Source: an uncultured Methanobrevibacter sp. (GTDB taxonomy: Archaea > Methanobacteriota > Methanobacteria > Methanobacteriales > Methanobacteriaceae). From it: 39,004 nt of DNA. The stretch covers positions 1 to 39,004 of the forward strand of contig NZ_CADAJR010000025.1 in the NCBI RefSeq assembly GCF_902788255.1, written 5' to 3'. Within the stretch, counting starts at the first letter, position 1; each line of letters begins with the position of its first letter. The notes beneath the pieces were generated by a model. It searched no databases. It was not told where the DNA came from and worked only from the letters and a program-made list of their open reading frames with translations. A program made the translations under genes and the position numbers. Positions 12,605-20,516 of this stretch are shown here, one piece after another.

Positions 12605-13717
12605 TTATTTACCACCTCCCAAAATTTTCTTTAAACTTGCAATATCTGCCTTCATATCATCTAAATCTGATTGTAATTGTTTATTTTCATTTTCCATCTG
12701 AACAAACTCTGGAGATTTAATGGATAGTTTTTCTACATCTTTATTGATTGTTACAGCATGCAAATGTTTGATATATTCATATTTCAAATCTTCAGGATTG
12801 GTCATGAAGTAAGCTTCATCGGTTTTGTTTTTAGCTTTTCCCTGCAAATCGTTTACATCGTCTTTACTCATACCATCATTATATAATGCAGAAGCATGAA
12901 ATTTCCTAAGCATATGACTTCTAAACCTACTATATTTGCCTACTTTTCCTAATCCAAGCCTATCATTTATTCTTTGAAAATAAGTAATGAAATATGCTCC
13001 ATGCATATTAAATAATTTGCTATCATTTGTTACATTATCATTCCGTGTTAAAATATATGCATTTATGGCTTTTACTGCTTCAGGACTACAATAGGTGGTA
13101 TAATATTTGTTAGTTTTCAATCTTCTAATGTTAAAAGTAGGGATTATATTGTCATTATCATTAAGAAAATCAATTATTTGGTAAATATCCATTCTTCTGT
13201 TTGGTAAATACTCAGACAATGCATCAATATAATCCTGAATTGTCAAACTCAATGTTTCAGCACGACCGCAGCCACTAGAACAAATAAATAAGATTATGGC
13301 TTTCATTTCAGGTGAAACAATTGTTAAAGCTTGTCTTATAACTTCTTTATCAGGTAAATCTTTAAAATAAATAGGAGTTGGTTTTTCGGCAGCCTTTTCA
13401 TTAATTTTTGGTATTTCATATATTTCGATGTCATAAAATTTATAAAATTTGATTATAGCCACCATATGAGTTTTAACAGAGTTTAATGCATATTTTTCAA
13501 ATAATTTTTGTCTATATTCAATTAATCTGATTTTTACTCTGCGATGTTTCCATTTAACTCCTTTATTCTCATCTTCTTCTGCTTCCATCAATAATTCGTA
13601 AAGACTCATGCCAAAATATGTGGAATATTTTGTTAAAGCATGTTTATAGAGTTTTCGTGTCTCCTTTGAATGATTGAATGTATTTGCTAAATTGTTTAAT
13701 AGTTGCTCGTCATTCAT
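12605..13717 (-). CDS. Tyrosine recombinase (integrase)
   Basis: A 370-residue integrase that would insert and excise the element by site-specific recombination. The N-terminal 110 residues resemble a SAM-like core-binding domain (KETRKLYKHALTKYSTYFG). The catalytic part shows the first Arg in SGCGRAETLSL (about residue 150), the HMLRKFHAS box (about 267), the later conserved segment DLQGKAKNKTDEAYF, and the nucleophile in AYF or YEYIKHL (about 302-316). A coiled-coil tail (ENENKQLQSDLDDMKADIASL) may mediate multimer formation. Its promoter (AATTATAAA, 13736-13744) adjoins the right attachment repeat at 13755. Confidence 0.9.
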   Translation of the reverse strand: MNDEQLLNNLANTFNHSKETRKLYKHALTKYSTYFGMSLYELLMEAEEDENKGVKWKHRRVKIRLIEYRQKLFEKYALNSVKTHMVAIIKFYKFYDIEIYEIPKINEKAAEKPTPIYFKDLPDKEVIRQALTIVSPEMKAIILFICSSGCGRAETLSLTIQDYIDALSEYLPNRRMDIYQIIDFLNDNDNIIPTFNIRRLKTNKYYTTYCSPEAVKAINAYILTRNDNVTNDSKLFNMHGAYFITYFQRINDRLGLGKVGKYSRFRSHMLRKFHASALYNDGMSKDDVNDLQGKAKNKTDEAYFMTNPEDLKYEYIKHLHAVTINKDVEKLSIKSPEFVQMENENKQLQSDLDDMKADIASLKKILGGGK

Positions 13718-13735
13718 AATAACACTTTCTTATTG

Positions 13736-13744
13736 AATTATAAA
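13736..13744 (-). promoter_or_regulatory. TATA-like box of the integrase gene
   Basis: On the minus strand TTTATAATT lies 19-27 bases before the integrase start, between it and the right repeat. The transcript would be leaderless or nearly so. Because the box is next to the attachment site, excision would place new DNA upstream of it. Confidence 0.4.
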
Positions 13745-13754
13745 AAAGGTTATC

Positions 13755-13766
13755 AGAGAGCATTTG
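13755..13766 (+). repeat. Right attachment-site repeat (candidate attR core)
   Basis: A second copy of AGAGAGCATTTG, in the same orientation as 1376-1387. It lies 38 bases upstream of the integrase start and 55 bases beyond the SRP19 stop, so insertion left SRP19 intact. No tRNA is involved at this site. Confidence 0.55.
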
Positions 13767-13820
13767 ATTACTAATGTTTTTTATAAGTAACTGATATTTC
13801 AATGGGTAATTGCATATTAA

Positions 13821-14090
13821 TCAGTTTCTCATATTTTTTATTTCTAAGCTAACTTCACGTATAAGTTCAAGTTTTGTTTTGTCCCATTCAACGAGCACCC
13901 TTCCTGATTTTTCATACCATTTTCCAGGATATGAAAACTCCTTTTGCACGCTGTGAGGTAAATTTAGTCTTTTAAGTGCTCTTTCAATTTCATTGAGTGT
14001 TGGTTGTTTAACAGCATACTCCTTGGCTATTTTACGACCTTGCTTTAGGGTTAAATCTTTATCTAAGTATTGTGGCCAAATAGTTATCAT
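13821..14090 (-). CDS. srp19: Signal recognition particle protein SRP19
   Basis: An 89-residue SRP19, the protein that binds SRP RNA helices 6 and 8 and prepares the RNA for SRP54 in co-translational targeting. The typical start (MITIWPQYLDKDLTLKQGRK) and the central ALKRLNLPHSVQKEFSYPG and GRVLVEWDK blocks are all present, and the length is normal for archaea. The start has AGGTGAGAAT, overlapping the end of hemD, so the two form a leftward operon. The integrated element begins 55 bases downstream. Confidence 0.92.
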   Translation of the reverse strand: MITIWPQYLDKDLTLKQGRKIAKEYAVKQPTLNEIERALKRLNLPHSVQKEFSYPGKWYEKSGRVLVEWDKTKLELIREVSLEIKNMRN

Positions 14091-14094
14091 ATTC

Positions 14095-14856
14095 TCACCT
14101 ATCTAATTGCTTGAATAATAGTTCCATCATGTCCGGAACTGTATAAGTGTCTGGGTAAATGTGGGCAATGTCATATTTTTCCAAAACTCTTGCGGTAATC
14201 GGACCTATGCTGACGGTCAGCAGATTGTCATTCAGGAGCTTTGCCAGTTTTTCCTTATCGTCTGCAATCTTGAAGAAATTTTCAACAGTCAGAGGACTTG
14301 TGAATGTTATCGCATCGATTTGTCTGTTTTCAATCTTTGAGATAAGTTCACAAACCTTGGCTTCATCCATCGGAAAGAGTGACTTGTATGCTTCAGCAAG
14401 AATCACTTTATTTCCAAGCTCCTCCAAACCTTCCGGAAGTGTTGATCTTGCAGATGCTGTCCTTGGAATTCCGATGGTTTTGCCTGTGATGTTTCTTTTG
14501 GAGAACTCCTCAACCAAACCTTCGGCAGTAAAGTCATCAGGCATCAAATCAACTTTCAGTCCGTTCTTTTCAGCCAGTTTTCCGGTTTTGTTTCCGATGA
14601 CGGCCAGTTTGCAGTCAAGGTTTTTGATAAAGTCTGGATAAAACTTGTTCAGTGAGACAATTGTTGTTGGGGAGGTAAAGACAATCCAGTCAAGTTCATC
14701 TTTTCTTGCCACCAGTTCCTTTAGGGAATCTGTGTTAACAGGCTTCAAATCAAGTGTGGGTGCAAGAAAAGCTTCACCACCCAGGTTTTCAACAATTTCG
14801 CATGCTTTCTGCGCTCTGTCAATGGGTCTTGTTATTGCAACGACAGGTTTTGACAT
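14095..14856 (-). CDS. hemD: Uroporphyrinogen-III synthase HemD
   Basis: A 253-residue HemD, which closes hydroxymethylbilane into uroporphyrinogen III, precursor of siroheme, cobamides and F430. It has the two similar alpha/beta halves of the family: an N-terminal ITRPIDRAQKACEIVENLGGEA, the linker WIVFTSPTTIVSLNKF, and in the second half AITFTSPLTVENFFKI and VSIGPITARVLEKY. Start ATG 14856 follows GAGGGTAATAAATT, with a TATA-like region near 14885-14895. SRP19 follows with a five-base gap. CobA, the next enzyme, is in the same window at 22978. Confidence 0.92.
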   Translation of the reverse strand: MSKPVVAITRPIDRAQKACEIVENLGGEAFLAPTLDLKPVNTDSLKELVARKDELDWIVFTSPTTIVSLNKFYPDFIKNLDCKLAVIGNKTGKLAEKNGLKVDLMPDDFTAEGLVEEFSKRNITGKTIGIPRTASARSTLPEGLEELGNKVILAEAYKSLFPMDEAKVCELISKIENRQIDAITFTSPLTVENFFKIADDKEKLAKLLNDNLLTVSIGPITARVLEKYDIAHIYPDTYTVPDMMELLFKQLDR

Positions 14857-14949
14857 AATTTATTACCCTCATTTAATTTATTAATGTAATATATTATCTT
14901 TTAAGTTGCTTATATTATTTTTTGAATATGATTGTTGTGAATGTAAACA

Positions 14950-14990
14950 ATTATATATTAGTTGATAGTATCTTATAATTAGGTGATAAA
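14950..14990 (+). promoter_or_regulatory. Promoter and ribosome site of the flavodoxin gene
   Basis: ATTATATATT at 14950-14959 is a good TATA box; AGGTGATAAA (14981-14990) directly precedes the ATG. The gap to the divergent hemD promoter is about 50 bases. Confidence 0.5.
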
Positions 14991-15455
14991 ATGAGTAATG
15001 TTTTAGTTACATATTTCTCAGCAAGTGGCGTTACAAAAAATATAGCTGAAAAGATTGCAAATGAAAACGGATACGACTTATTTGAAATCAAACCTGTTGA
15101 ACCTTACACTTCAGCGGATTTGGATTATAGGGACAAGAATTCACGTTCAACAATAGAAATGAACGACAGGACATTCCGCCCTCCAATTGCTGAAACATGT
15201 GATGTGGAAAAATATGATACCGTTGTAATCGGTTTTCCCGTATGGTGGTATACCGCACCGACAATAATCAATACATTCATTGAAAGCGTTGATTTGAAAG
15301 GAAAAACAATCAAGGCATTCTGCACTTCCGGAGGAACAGGCATTGACGGATGTGTAAGTGACTTGCAAAAGGCTTATCCTGAACTTGACTTTGCAAAAGG
15401 AATGAGATTCAGAGGCAACGTTTCAAATGCTAAAGAGTGGATTGAAGATGAGTAA
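14991..15455 (+). CDS. Flavodoxin
   Basis: A 154-residue flavodoxin that carries electrons on FMN. The phosphate-binding loop is YFSASGVTKNIAEKI (about residues 8-22), followed by GFPVWWYTAPTIINTFI (about 80-96) that shields the flavin ring, and CTSGGTGIDGC near 115. It resembles the single-domain flavodoxins of anaerobes that replace ferredoxin under iron limitation. The stop codon overlaps the next start (ATGAGTAA), so it is translated together with an iron-sulfur flavoprotein. Confidence 0.88.
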   Translation: MSNVLVTYFSASGVTKNIAEKIANENGYDLFEIKPVEPYTSADLDYRDKNSRSTIEMNDRTFRPPIAETCDVEKYDTVVIGFPVWWYTAPTIINTFIESVDLKGKTIKAFCTSGGTGIDGCVSDLQKAYPELDFAKGMRFRGNVSNAKEWIEDE

Positions 15456-15963
15456 AAACGTTGTTGTAATAAGTTCCTCTCCAAGAAAAGGGCAAAATTC
15501 AGATACATTATGTGATGAATTTGTGAAGGGAGCCATTGATGGGGGAAACAGCGTTAAAAAGTATTTCTTGGAAGACATTGAATTTTCATCATGTAAGGCA
15601 TGCTATGCCTGTAAGACTCCTGAAATGAAGTGCATTCAGGATGATGGAATCGCACCGATTCTTGAAGATATGCTTAAAGCTGATGTTATTGTCTATGCAA
15701 CTCCAGTGTACTATTTTGAAATGTGCGGAACCTTGAAGATGTTTTTTGACAGATGCTATCCTATTTTCAGGCATCTGGAAAATGTGGATTACTACATTGT
15801 TCTTGCCGCAGGAAGTGACTGTGGCGATGCATTGACCGGTCTTGAAAGCTTCATCAACTTCTCAGTTAATCCAAACATTATGGAAGTGTTTAAGGCATTG
15901 GGAAATGTAAAATCACAAAAAGATTTGTTAGAAAAAGTTTATAATGCAGGAAAAAACTGCTAA
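15448..15963 (+). CDS. Iron-sulfur flavoprotein (NADPH-dependent FMN reductase fold)
   Basis: A 171-residue protein. The N-terminus (MSKNVVVISSSPRKGQNSD) is the flavodoxin-like FMN reductase fold. The block SCKACYACKTPEMKC (about residues 49-63) is the compact four-Cys motif of archaeal iron-sulfur flavoproteins, binding a 4Fe-4S cluster; YATPVYYFEMCGTLKMFFDR (about 89-108) completes the flavin site. Such proteins in methanogens pass electrons to or from ferredoxin or detoxify oxygen products. The start ATG 15448 overlaps the flavodoxin stop; the earlier in-frame ATG at 15427 is inside that gene. Partner in a two-gene operon. Confidence 0.88.
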   Translation: MSKNVVVISSSPRKGQNSDTLCDEFVKGAIDGGNSVKKYFLEDIEFSSCKACYACKTPEMKCIQDDGIAPILEDMLKADVIVYATPVYYFEMCGTLKMFFDRCYPIFRHLENVDYYIVLAAGSDCGDALTGLESFINFSVNPNIMEVFKALGNVKSQKDLLEKVYNAGKNC

Positions 15964-15994
15964 AAAAAATAAATTAGGAAAGAAATAATCTTTC

Positions 15995-17497
15995 CTATCC
16001 TTTAAAAGGATTTGAACTGTTGTATGTTTGACCATTAACAGTTAATGAGTACTCACCATACTCTATGTTTCCGGATAATTCTAGAGATGAAACGGAACTG
16101 TCACCGCTTAATGTCCATGTTGAACCTTCACCAACATTTACTGTAGTGTTTCCGGTAGAGTTGATAGCTCCCTTAAATTCGGTATTTTTCATTGTCCAGT
16201 TAAGAGAACTTATTTCATCGACAATGACATTTCCATCTATTTTTTCATTGTCGGTATTGAGTTCACAGACTCCTCCGTTTGATCCTTGGGTACCCCACTG
16301 ATTCTGGCCTGATGCCTCTAAAAAAACTCCGCTACCAAAGTTCAATTGTGTATTTTCAAGTTTGACAACACAAGCGGTATTGGTTATGTGGAACATCGGA
16401 GCCTCTTTATAAACTGATGAGTCCTCTGCGATTGACAATGTTGAATCCTTTGCTGTAAACAGGGATGTTCCAACATCAGCGTCACCGCTCATGCTTTGGT
16501 AAATGAACACTCCTCCCAGGTCAACATATTCGTCTCCGTCCTGTCTGTTACCTTCAGCGTAACCAGTCAGCTGTGAATTTGTAACTTCAATGCTGTTTTT
16601 ACCTTCAATACATGCAATCTGTGAAACATGTGATGTACCCTTTGTATTTTCAAGGGTAATGTTTCCTGTTGAATAGATTAAAGGTGAGCCCCTTCCGCTG
16701 GTCTTGCTGACACCAGTATTGATGTCTGAATTTTTAACATGAACTTGACCTTCGCCACGGTCTGTTGCAAGAGCAGCACAGCTTTGACCGTCGGTATTGA
16801 TGACTACATTTTCCGCATTGATAACTCCGTTGTAGGTTGCATCAAGACCTCTTGACTTGTCGGAATGGGTTGTTATTTTCACATTTTTGATGTTTGCCTC
16901 GGTAGAGCCTTCAACGCTACTTTGACCAGGCTGTTCGCCTCCACCATTTCCGCCTTGTGCCCCGCCGGCACCGTCAGAGCCAGGCATTTCCGGAGGTTGT
17001 CCTCCATCTCCTGACCCTTGAGCTTCTGGTGGTTGGCCGCCTTCACCTGATGCTCCACCTGAAGAGTTTCCTGATTCGGAAGCTTCAGCATTTGTTACAA
17101 AAATACCGTTTGATCCTTTGGAATTGGTATTGATTTCAACATCACTGATGTCCAATGTACCATTGGTATTTACGAGAATTGCTGAGTTGACACCATAAAA
17201 ATCAGCATCATCACCGGTAGTTGCAGTGTCTCCTGTTTTGTTGATAATGGATTTTGCCAGTTTGAGGGCGCCTCCATTTTTAATCAGGATTCCGTTTGTA
17301 TCTGCACTGTCAGTGTGATATAGTCCATTGTTTTCGTCCAAACTTTCAGAGTCAACAATGAGGTTTCCTCTGTCCTCTAGTGCATTTGCATCGACATTGA
17401 TTGACGTATTGCTTGTATTACTTGAATTTGTGAGAACAAAAGCACTAGCACTTATTATGACTATTGCAATAAGTGCAATTATTACTTTTCTGTTCAT
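15995..17497 (-). CDS. Secreted beta-helix-like surface protein with Gly/Pro/Glu-rich insert
   Basis: About 500 residues from ATG 17497 (MNRKVIIALIAIVIISASAF, a signal peptide or membrane anchor); an earlier in-frame ATG at 17515 gives six extra residues. The body has repeated short strands with Asn/Thr turns (GTLDISDVEINTNSKGSNG; ANIKNVKITTHSDKSRGLD; GQVHVKNSDINTG), typical of a right-handed parallel beta-helix. Residues about 150-200 are a low-complexity insert with repeated GGQPPE units, a style known from bacterial CotH-associated and surface proteins. Likely an extracellular adhesin or carbohydrate-related protein. Converges on the iron-sulfur flavoprotein gene. Confidence 0.7.
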   Translation of the reverse strand: MNRKVIIALIAIVIISASAFVLTNSSNTSNTSINVDANALEDRGNLIVDSESLDENNGLYHTDSADTNGILIKNGGALKLAKSIINKTGDTATTGDDADFYGVNSAILVNTNGTLDISDVEINTNSKGSNGIFVTNAEASESGNSSGGASGEGGQPPEAQGSGDGGQPPEMPGSDGAGGAQGGNGGGEQPGQSSVEGSTEANIKNVKITTHSDKSRGLDATYNGVINAENVVINTDGQSCAALATDRGEGQVHVKNSDINTGVSKTSGRGSPLIYSTGNITLENTKGTSHVSQIACIEGKNSIEVTNSQLTGYAEGNRQDGDEYVDLGGVFIYQSMSGDADVGTSLFTAKDSTLSIAEDSSVYKEAPMFHITNTACVVKLENTQLNFGSGVFLEASGQNQWGTQGSNGGVCELNTDNEKIDGNVIVDEISSLNWTMKNTEFKGAINSTGNTTVNVGEGSTWTLSGDSSVSSLELSGNIEYGEYSLTVNGQTYNSSNPFKG

Positions 17498-17529
17498 AAA
17501 AGTAATAACTCGCATGTTATATTTAAAAA

Positions 17530-17540
17530 TTTTTATATTC
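17530..17540. promoter_or_regulatory. Shared divergent TATA element
   Basis: TTTTTATATTC lies 20-30 bases before the rightward start at 17561 and 15-43 bases before the leftward starts at 17515 and 17497. The rightward mRNA would be leaderless. The same A+T-rich box seems to serve both genes. Confidence 0.4.
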
Positions 17541-17560
17541 TGACTACTAATATTATTAAT

Positions 17561-18610
17561 ATGGATAAAAGATCTGCATTTTTCATAGTATTCAGTATAG
17601 TTATTTTAATTGTGATGGTGTATTTTGTTGGTATAGATAACCTCATCGAAACTTTAAAGGATGCTGATTTGAATCTGGTTGCATTAGCGGTAGTCATGCA
17701 GATTTTTACTTACTTTTTATATACATTAAGGTGGAAAATACTCAACAATCTTGCCGATATCAATGTCGGATTTAGAAAGCTTTTGCCGATTATGATGGTG
17801 GGGCTGGCAGTAAACAACATCACTCCGTCAGGACGTGGTGGTGGAGAACCCGTAAGGGCTTATATTCTTGCAAAAGAGCATGGATATGAATTAAAAAATA
17901 CCTTTGCAACCGTTGTGGCTGACAGGATGCTTGACACATTTCCATTCATCGTGCTTGCAATAATAACAATCGTTTCAATGATTTTATATTTCGATATCGC
18001 CCAGTGGCTTGTTGTAGTGTTGGTATTATCAGTAATTGTTATTTCTGCAATCCTGTTAATTCTTATTTACATGTGTATAAACCTCAATTTTGGAAGGCGT
18101 GTTGAAGGATGGATTGTCGGTGTTGTTCGAAGGTTTTCCAAAAAGGATTCAAGTGATTTGGAAAACAATGTTCATGAAAACATTTTTGGGTTTCAAAAGA
18201 CAATGAAACTGCTGATTTCTGATAAGAATGTATTGTACACTTCAATTCCATTGTCATTTCTCATTTGGATTATGGAAATCATGAGGGTTTATGTGGTATT
18301 TCTTGCATTTGGTGCAACATTAAATGTCATTGTAATCGGAGAGGTATTTATCCTTGCATCCCTTGTCGGTATGATTCCACTATTGCCGGGAGGTCTTGGT
18401 GCAGTCGATGGACTGATGATAGGATTTTATTCAAAGGCGGGCGTTGCATATTCACTTGCTGCACCAGTTACACTTATAGAAAGGGCAATATCATTCTGGC
18501 TGGCTACAATAATCGGTTTGATAATTTTACCTTATTATGGTTCATCAGTTCTCGATAAGCTTTCTTTAGGTAAAGCTTCCGAAGATTTAAAAAATTCTGA
18601 GGAAAAATAA
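17561..18610 (+). CDS. UPF0104 / flippase-like integral membrane protein
   Basis: A 349-residue protein with about eight hydrophobic helices. The conserved blocks of the UPF0104 (LPG synthase TM / AglD-like) family are visible: LYTLRWKILN (about residues 52-61), VNNITPSGRGGGEPVRAYIL (about 86-105), ATVVADRMLDTFPF, and LLPGGLGAVDGLMIGFY (about 276-292). Bacterial MprF flips lysyl-phosphatidylglycerol with this domain; archaeal members are thought to act on lipid-linked sugars or cell-envelope lipids. The substrate here is unknown. No ribosome site; TATA spacing indicates a leaderless transcript. A strong T-run (18611-18624) follows. Confidence 0.85.
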   Translation: MDKRSAFFIVFSIVILIVMVYFVGIDNLIETLKDADLNLVALAVVMQIFTYFLYTLRWKILNNLADINVGFRKLLPIMMVGLAVNNITPSGRGGGEPVRAYILAKEHGYELKNTFATVVADRMLDTFPFIVLAIITIVSMILYFDIAQWLVVVLVLSVIVISAILLILIYMCINLNFGRRVEGWIVGVVRRFSKKDSSDLENNVHENIFGFQKTMKLLISDKNVLYTSIPLSFLIWIMEIMRVYVVFLAFGATLNVIVIGEVFILASLVGMIPLLPGGLGAVDGLMIGFYSKAGVAYSLAAPVTLIERAISFWLATIIGLIILPYYGSSVLDKLSLGKASEDLKNSEEK

Positions 18611-18624
18611 TTTTTTCTTTTTTT
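18611..18624 (+). terminator. Oligo-T terminator after the UPF0104 gene
   Basis: The stop codon is followed at once by TTTTTTCTTTTTTT, the usual archaeal transcription end signal. Confidence 0.55.
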
Positions 18625-18655
18625 CAATCTAAACTTATTTATTACTCTTTCGACA

Positions 18656-18667
18656 AAAATATATGAT
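18656..18667 (+). promoter_or_regulatory. TATA box of the NSS transporter gene
   Basis: AAAATATATGAT lies 27-38 bases before the ATG at 18694. GATGGGAAATT just before the start acts as ribosome site. Confidence 0.45.
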
Positions 18668-18693
18668 ATAAAATTTTTGATTGATGGGAAATT

Positions 18694-20181
18694 ATGACAG
18701 ATAAAAATGAATGGGGCAGTAACATGTCATTCATACTTGCAATGATAGGTTCTGCTGTTGGACTAGGAAACATTTGGAGATATCCTTATGTGCTTTACTC
18801 CAATGGGGGTGGAGCGTTCTATATTCCATATATCGTGGCTATCCTTTTGATGGGAATTCCGTTTCTGATTCTGGAATATGGTGTTGGATATAACTTCAAA
18901 TCTTCATTTGCAAAGGCGGTAAAAACTATCAACTCCAAATGGGAATATCTGGGGTGGCTTTTGCCGGTAGCTGTTTTTATGATTATGATTTATTACTCAG
19001 CTATTCTAGGCTGGGATGGAATTTATATATTTTTAAGTTTCTTTAAGGGTTGGGGAGCAGATCCTAATGCATACTTCACTACAACCCTTCTTCAATCCTC
19101 CGATTCCCTGAGTGGATTATTAAGTTTCATTCCGTTGATTGCTGTTGCAATGCTTGTCGGTTGGGTAATCATTTGGTTTATTTCACATAGAGATTTGGAA
19201 AAAGGATTGGGTAAGGTTTCAAAAATTCTTGTTCCATTGCTGTTTATAATTATGATTATTATTGTAGGATTTTCCTTGACCCTGCCTGGAGCTTCAGTTG
19301 GATTGGCCGAACTCTTCCATCCTGACTGGTCACTTTTAGGTAATTTCGACATATGGATGGCTGCATTCGGACAGATTGTGTTCTCATTAAGTCTGGGAAT
19401 GTCAATTGCATTTACATATGCAAGCTACACCAAGGATGATTCTGATTTGATTACAAACACCATTTCAATTGCTCTTGCAAACTCATTGTTTGAGAATTTT
19501 GCCGCATTGGGTGTATTTTCAATTCTGGGATACATGTCACTTCAGTCAGGTACCGCAGTGGCGGACCTTGTAACCCAGGGAACCGGTCTGGTATTCATTG
19601 TATATCCTACAGTATTTAATGTATTGGGCAATTGGGCGTATGTATTGGGACCATTGTTCTTTTTTACAGTTTATCTTGCAGGTCTTACAAGCATTTTGTC
19701 CACTATCGAACCGTTGTCATTTTCAATTCAAAACAAATTCGGTATGACAAGAAAAAGGACAATGACCATACTGATTGTTGTAGGTGCGATTATATCCATG
19801 ATTTATGCAACCTCATACGGAAGTTCCGTTCTTGGTTATGTGGATACATTCATCAACCAGATTGCAATATTGTTGGGTGTTATCTTTGAATGTATTATCT
19901 TTGCATGGATATTCAAGGCTGAAAAGCTCATTGACTTTTTAAATTCCAGAAGCAAATCAATAAAGCTCGGCAAATGGTGGATTTTAATAGTCAAATATAT
20001 CCTGCCGATTTTTGTAACTATTGTCTGGATCGGTGGAATGTATGATGTGATACAAAACAGTACTCCTGACCAATTGATATTTACTGTAATTTCAGCTGTA
20101 CTCCTTTTAGGTGCAACACTAGCATTTACATTGTTGCCTTCTAAAAGCCCTAATTGGGAAAATTCAGAAGAGAGAGTCTAA
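18694..20181 (+). CDS. Sodium-dependent neurotransmitter:sodium symporter (NSS) family transporter
   Basis: A 495-residue inner-membrane protein with about 11-12 helices. The diagnostic first helix is at residues 14-31 (LAMIGSAVGLGNIWRYPY), where NSS transporters bind sodium and substrate, followed by YSNGGGAFYIPY. A later helix (FGQIVFSLSLGMSIAFTYAS, about 225-245) holds the second half of the site. Bacterial and archaeal members usually import amino acids such as tryptophan, tyrosine or alanine with sodium. The substrate cannot be told here. It stands alone in its transcription unit. Confidence 0.92.
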   Translation: MTDKNEWGSNMSFILAMIGSAVGLGNIWRYPYVLYSNGGGAFYIPYIVAILLMGIPFLILEYGVGYNFKSSFAKAVKTINSKWEYLGWLLPVAVFMIMIYYSAILGWDGIYIFLSFFKGWGADPNAYFTTTLLQSSDSLSGLLSFIPLIAVAMLVGWVIIWFISHRDLEKGLGKVSKILVPLLFIIMIIIVGFSLTLPGASVGLAELFHPDWSLLGNFDIWMAAFGQIVFSLSLGMSIAFTYASYTKDDSDLITNTISIALANSLFENFAALGVFSILGYMSLQSGTAVADLVTQGTGLVFIVYPTVFNVLGNWAYVLGPLFFFTVYLAGLTSILSTIEPLSFSIQNKFGMTRKRTMTILIVVGAIISMIYATSYGSSVLGYVDTFINQIAILLGVIFECIIFAWIFKAEKLIDFLNSRSKSIKLGKWWILIVKYILPIFVTIVWIGGMYDVIQNSTPDQLIFTVISAVLLLGATLAFTLLPSKSPNWENSEERV

Positions 20182-20207
20182 TTCTCTCATTTCCTTTCTT
20201 TTTTTTT
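20172..20207 (+). terminator. Hairpin plus T-run after the NSS gene
   Basis: GAGAG (20172-20176) and CTCTC (20184-20188) form a short stem across the stop codon, followed by a T-rich tract ending in nine T at 20199-20207. Confidence 0.5.
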
Positions 20208-20215
20208 AAATTAAA

Positions 20216-20419
20216 TCAAGTAAAAAACCTGTCAAGAGCGTTGCTTTCATTATTTTCGGGGGTAATGGTCAAATCACTGTCATCATCCATGGAAATTGAG
20301 TCTGCATCGCTGTCCTGTGAGTTGTCAGAGGAAACGTCTGAAGTATAGTAAACTCCAAGAATTAGTCCCAAAACGGATAATAAAAATATTAAAAGTATGG
20401 CAGTGTTTTTCATATTCAT
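20216..20419 (-). CDS. Small membrane-anchored acidic protein (67 aa)
   Basis: An N-terminal hydrophobic segment (ILLIFLLSVLGLILGVYYTS, about residues 8-27) followed by a Ser/Asp-rich exposed tail (SSDNSQDSDADSISMDDDSD). No ribosome site is present, but a TATA box at 20441-20451 lies at the distance expected for a leaderless transcript, which supports the gene. Function unknown; similar anchored acidic tails are common in Methanobrevibacter envelope proteins. Confidence 0.55.
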   Translation of the reverse strand: MNMKNTAILLIFLLSVLGLILGVYYTSDVSSDNSQDSDADSISMDDDSDLTITPENNESNALDRFFT

Positions 20420-20440
20420 ATGTATGATATTAATTTTTGA

Positions 20441-20451
20441 AATATATAAAG
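20441..20451 (-). promoter_or_regulatory. TATA box for the leaderless 20419 gene
   Basis: On the minus strand CTTTATATATT lies 22-32 bases before the ATG, placing the transcript start at or next to the start codon. Confidence 0.45.
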
Positions 20452-20516
20452 ATAATAGAAAAGTATTTTAATGTCATGGTTCAAATAACTATTGAAAAGC
20501 TAAACGAGGTGAAAAT

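Larger units (their letters stand above)
1376..13766. mobile_element. Putative integrated plasmid or virus, 12.4 kb
   Basis: The region is bounded by a 12-base direct repeat (1376-1387 and 13755-13766). It carries a tyrosine integrase at its right edge and about 26 mostly small, leftward, tightly packed genes unlike the flanking core genes. Recognisable functions are replication (P-loop helicase and a phased repeat array), recombination (Rad52-like annealing protein, ERCC4 nuclease) and a phage-type MGLDMYLY protein. No structural virion gene is recognisable. On the right it abuts SRP19-hemD, a core locus; on the left a winged-helix gene and hsdS. The integrated-element reading is firm in outline; the exact ends and the plasmid-or-virus question are inference. 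Confidence 0.75.

Noticed and set aside
14159-14884. Two plus-strand frames opposite hemD
   Set aside because: Shadows of hemD, Ser- and Phe-rich, no start signal; hemD is fully supported by family motifs.
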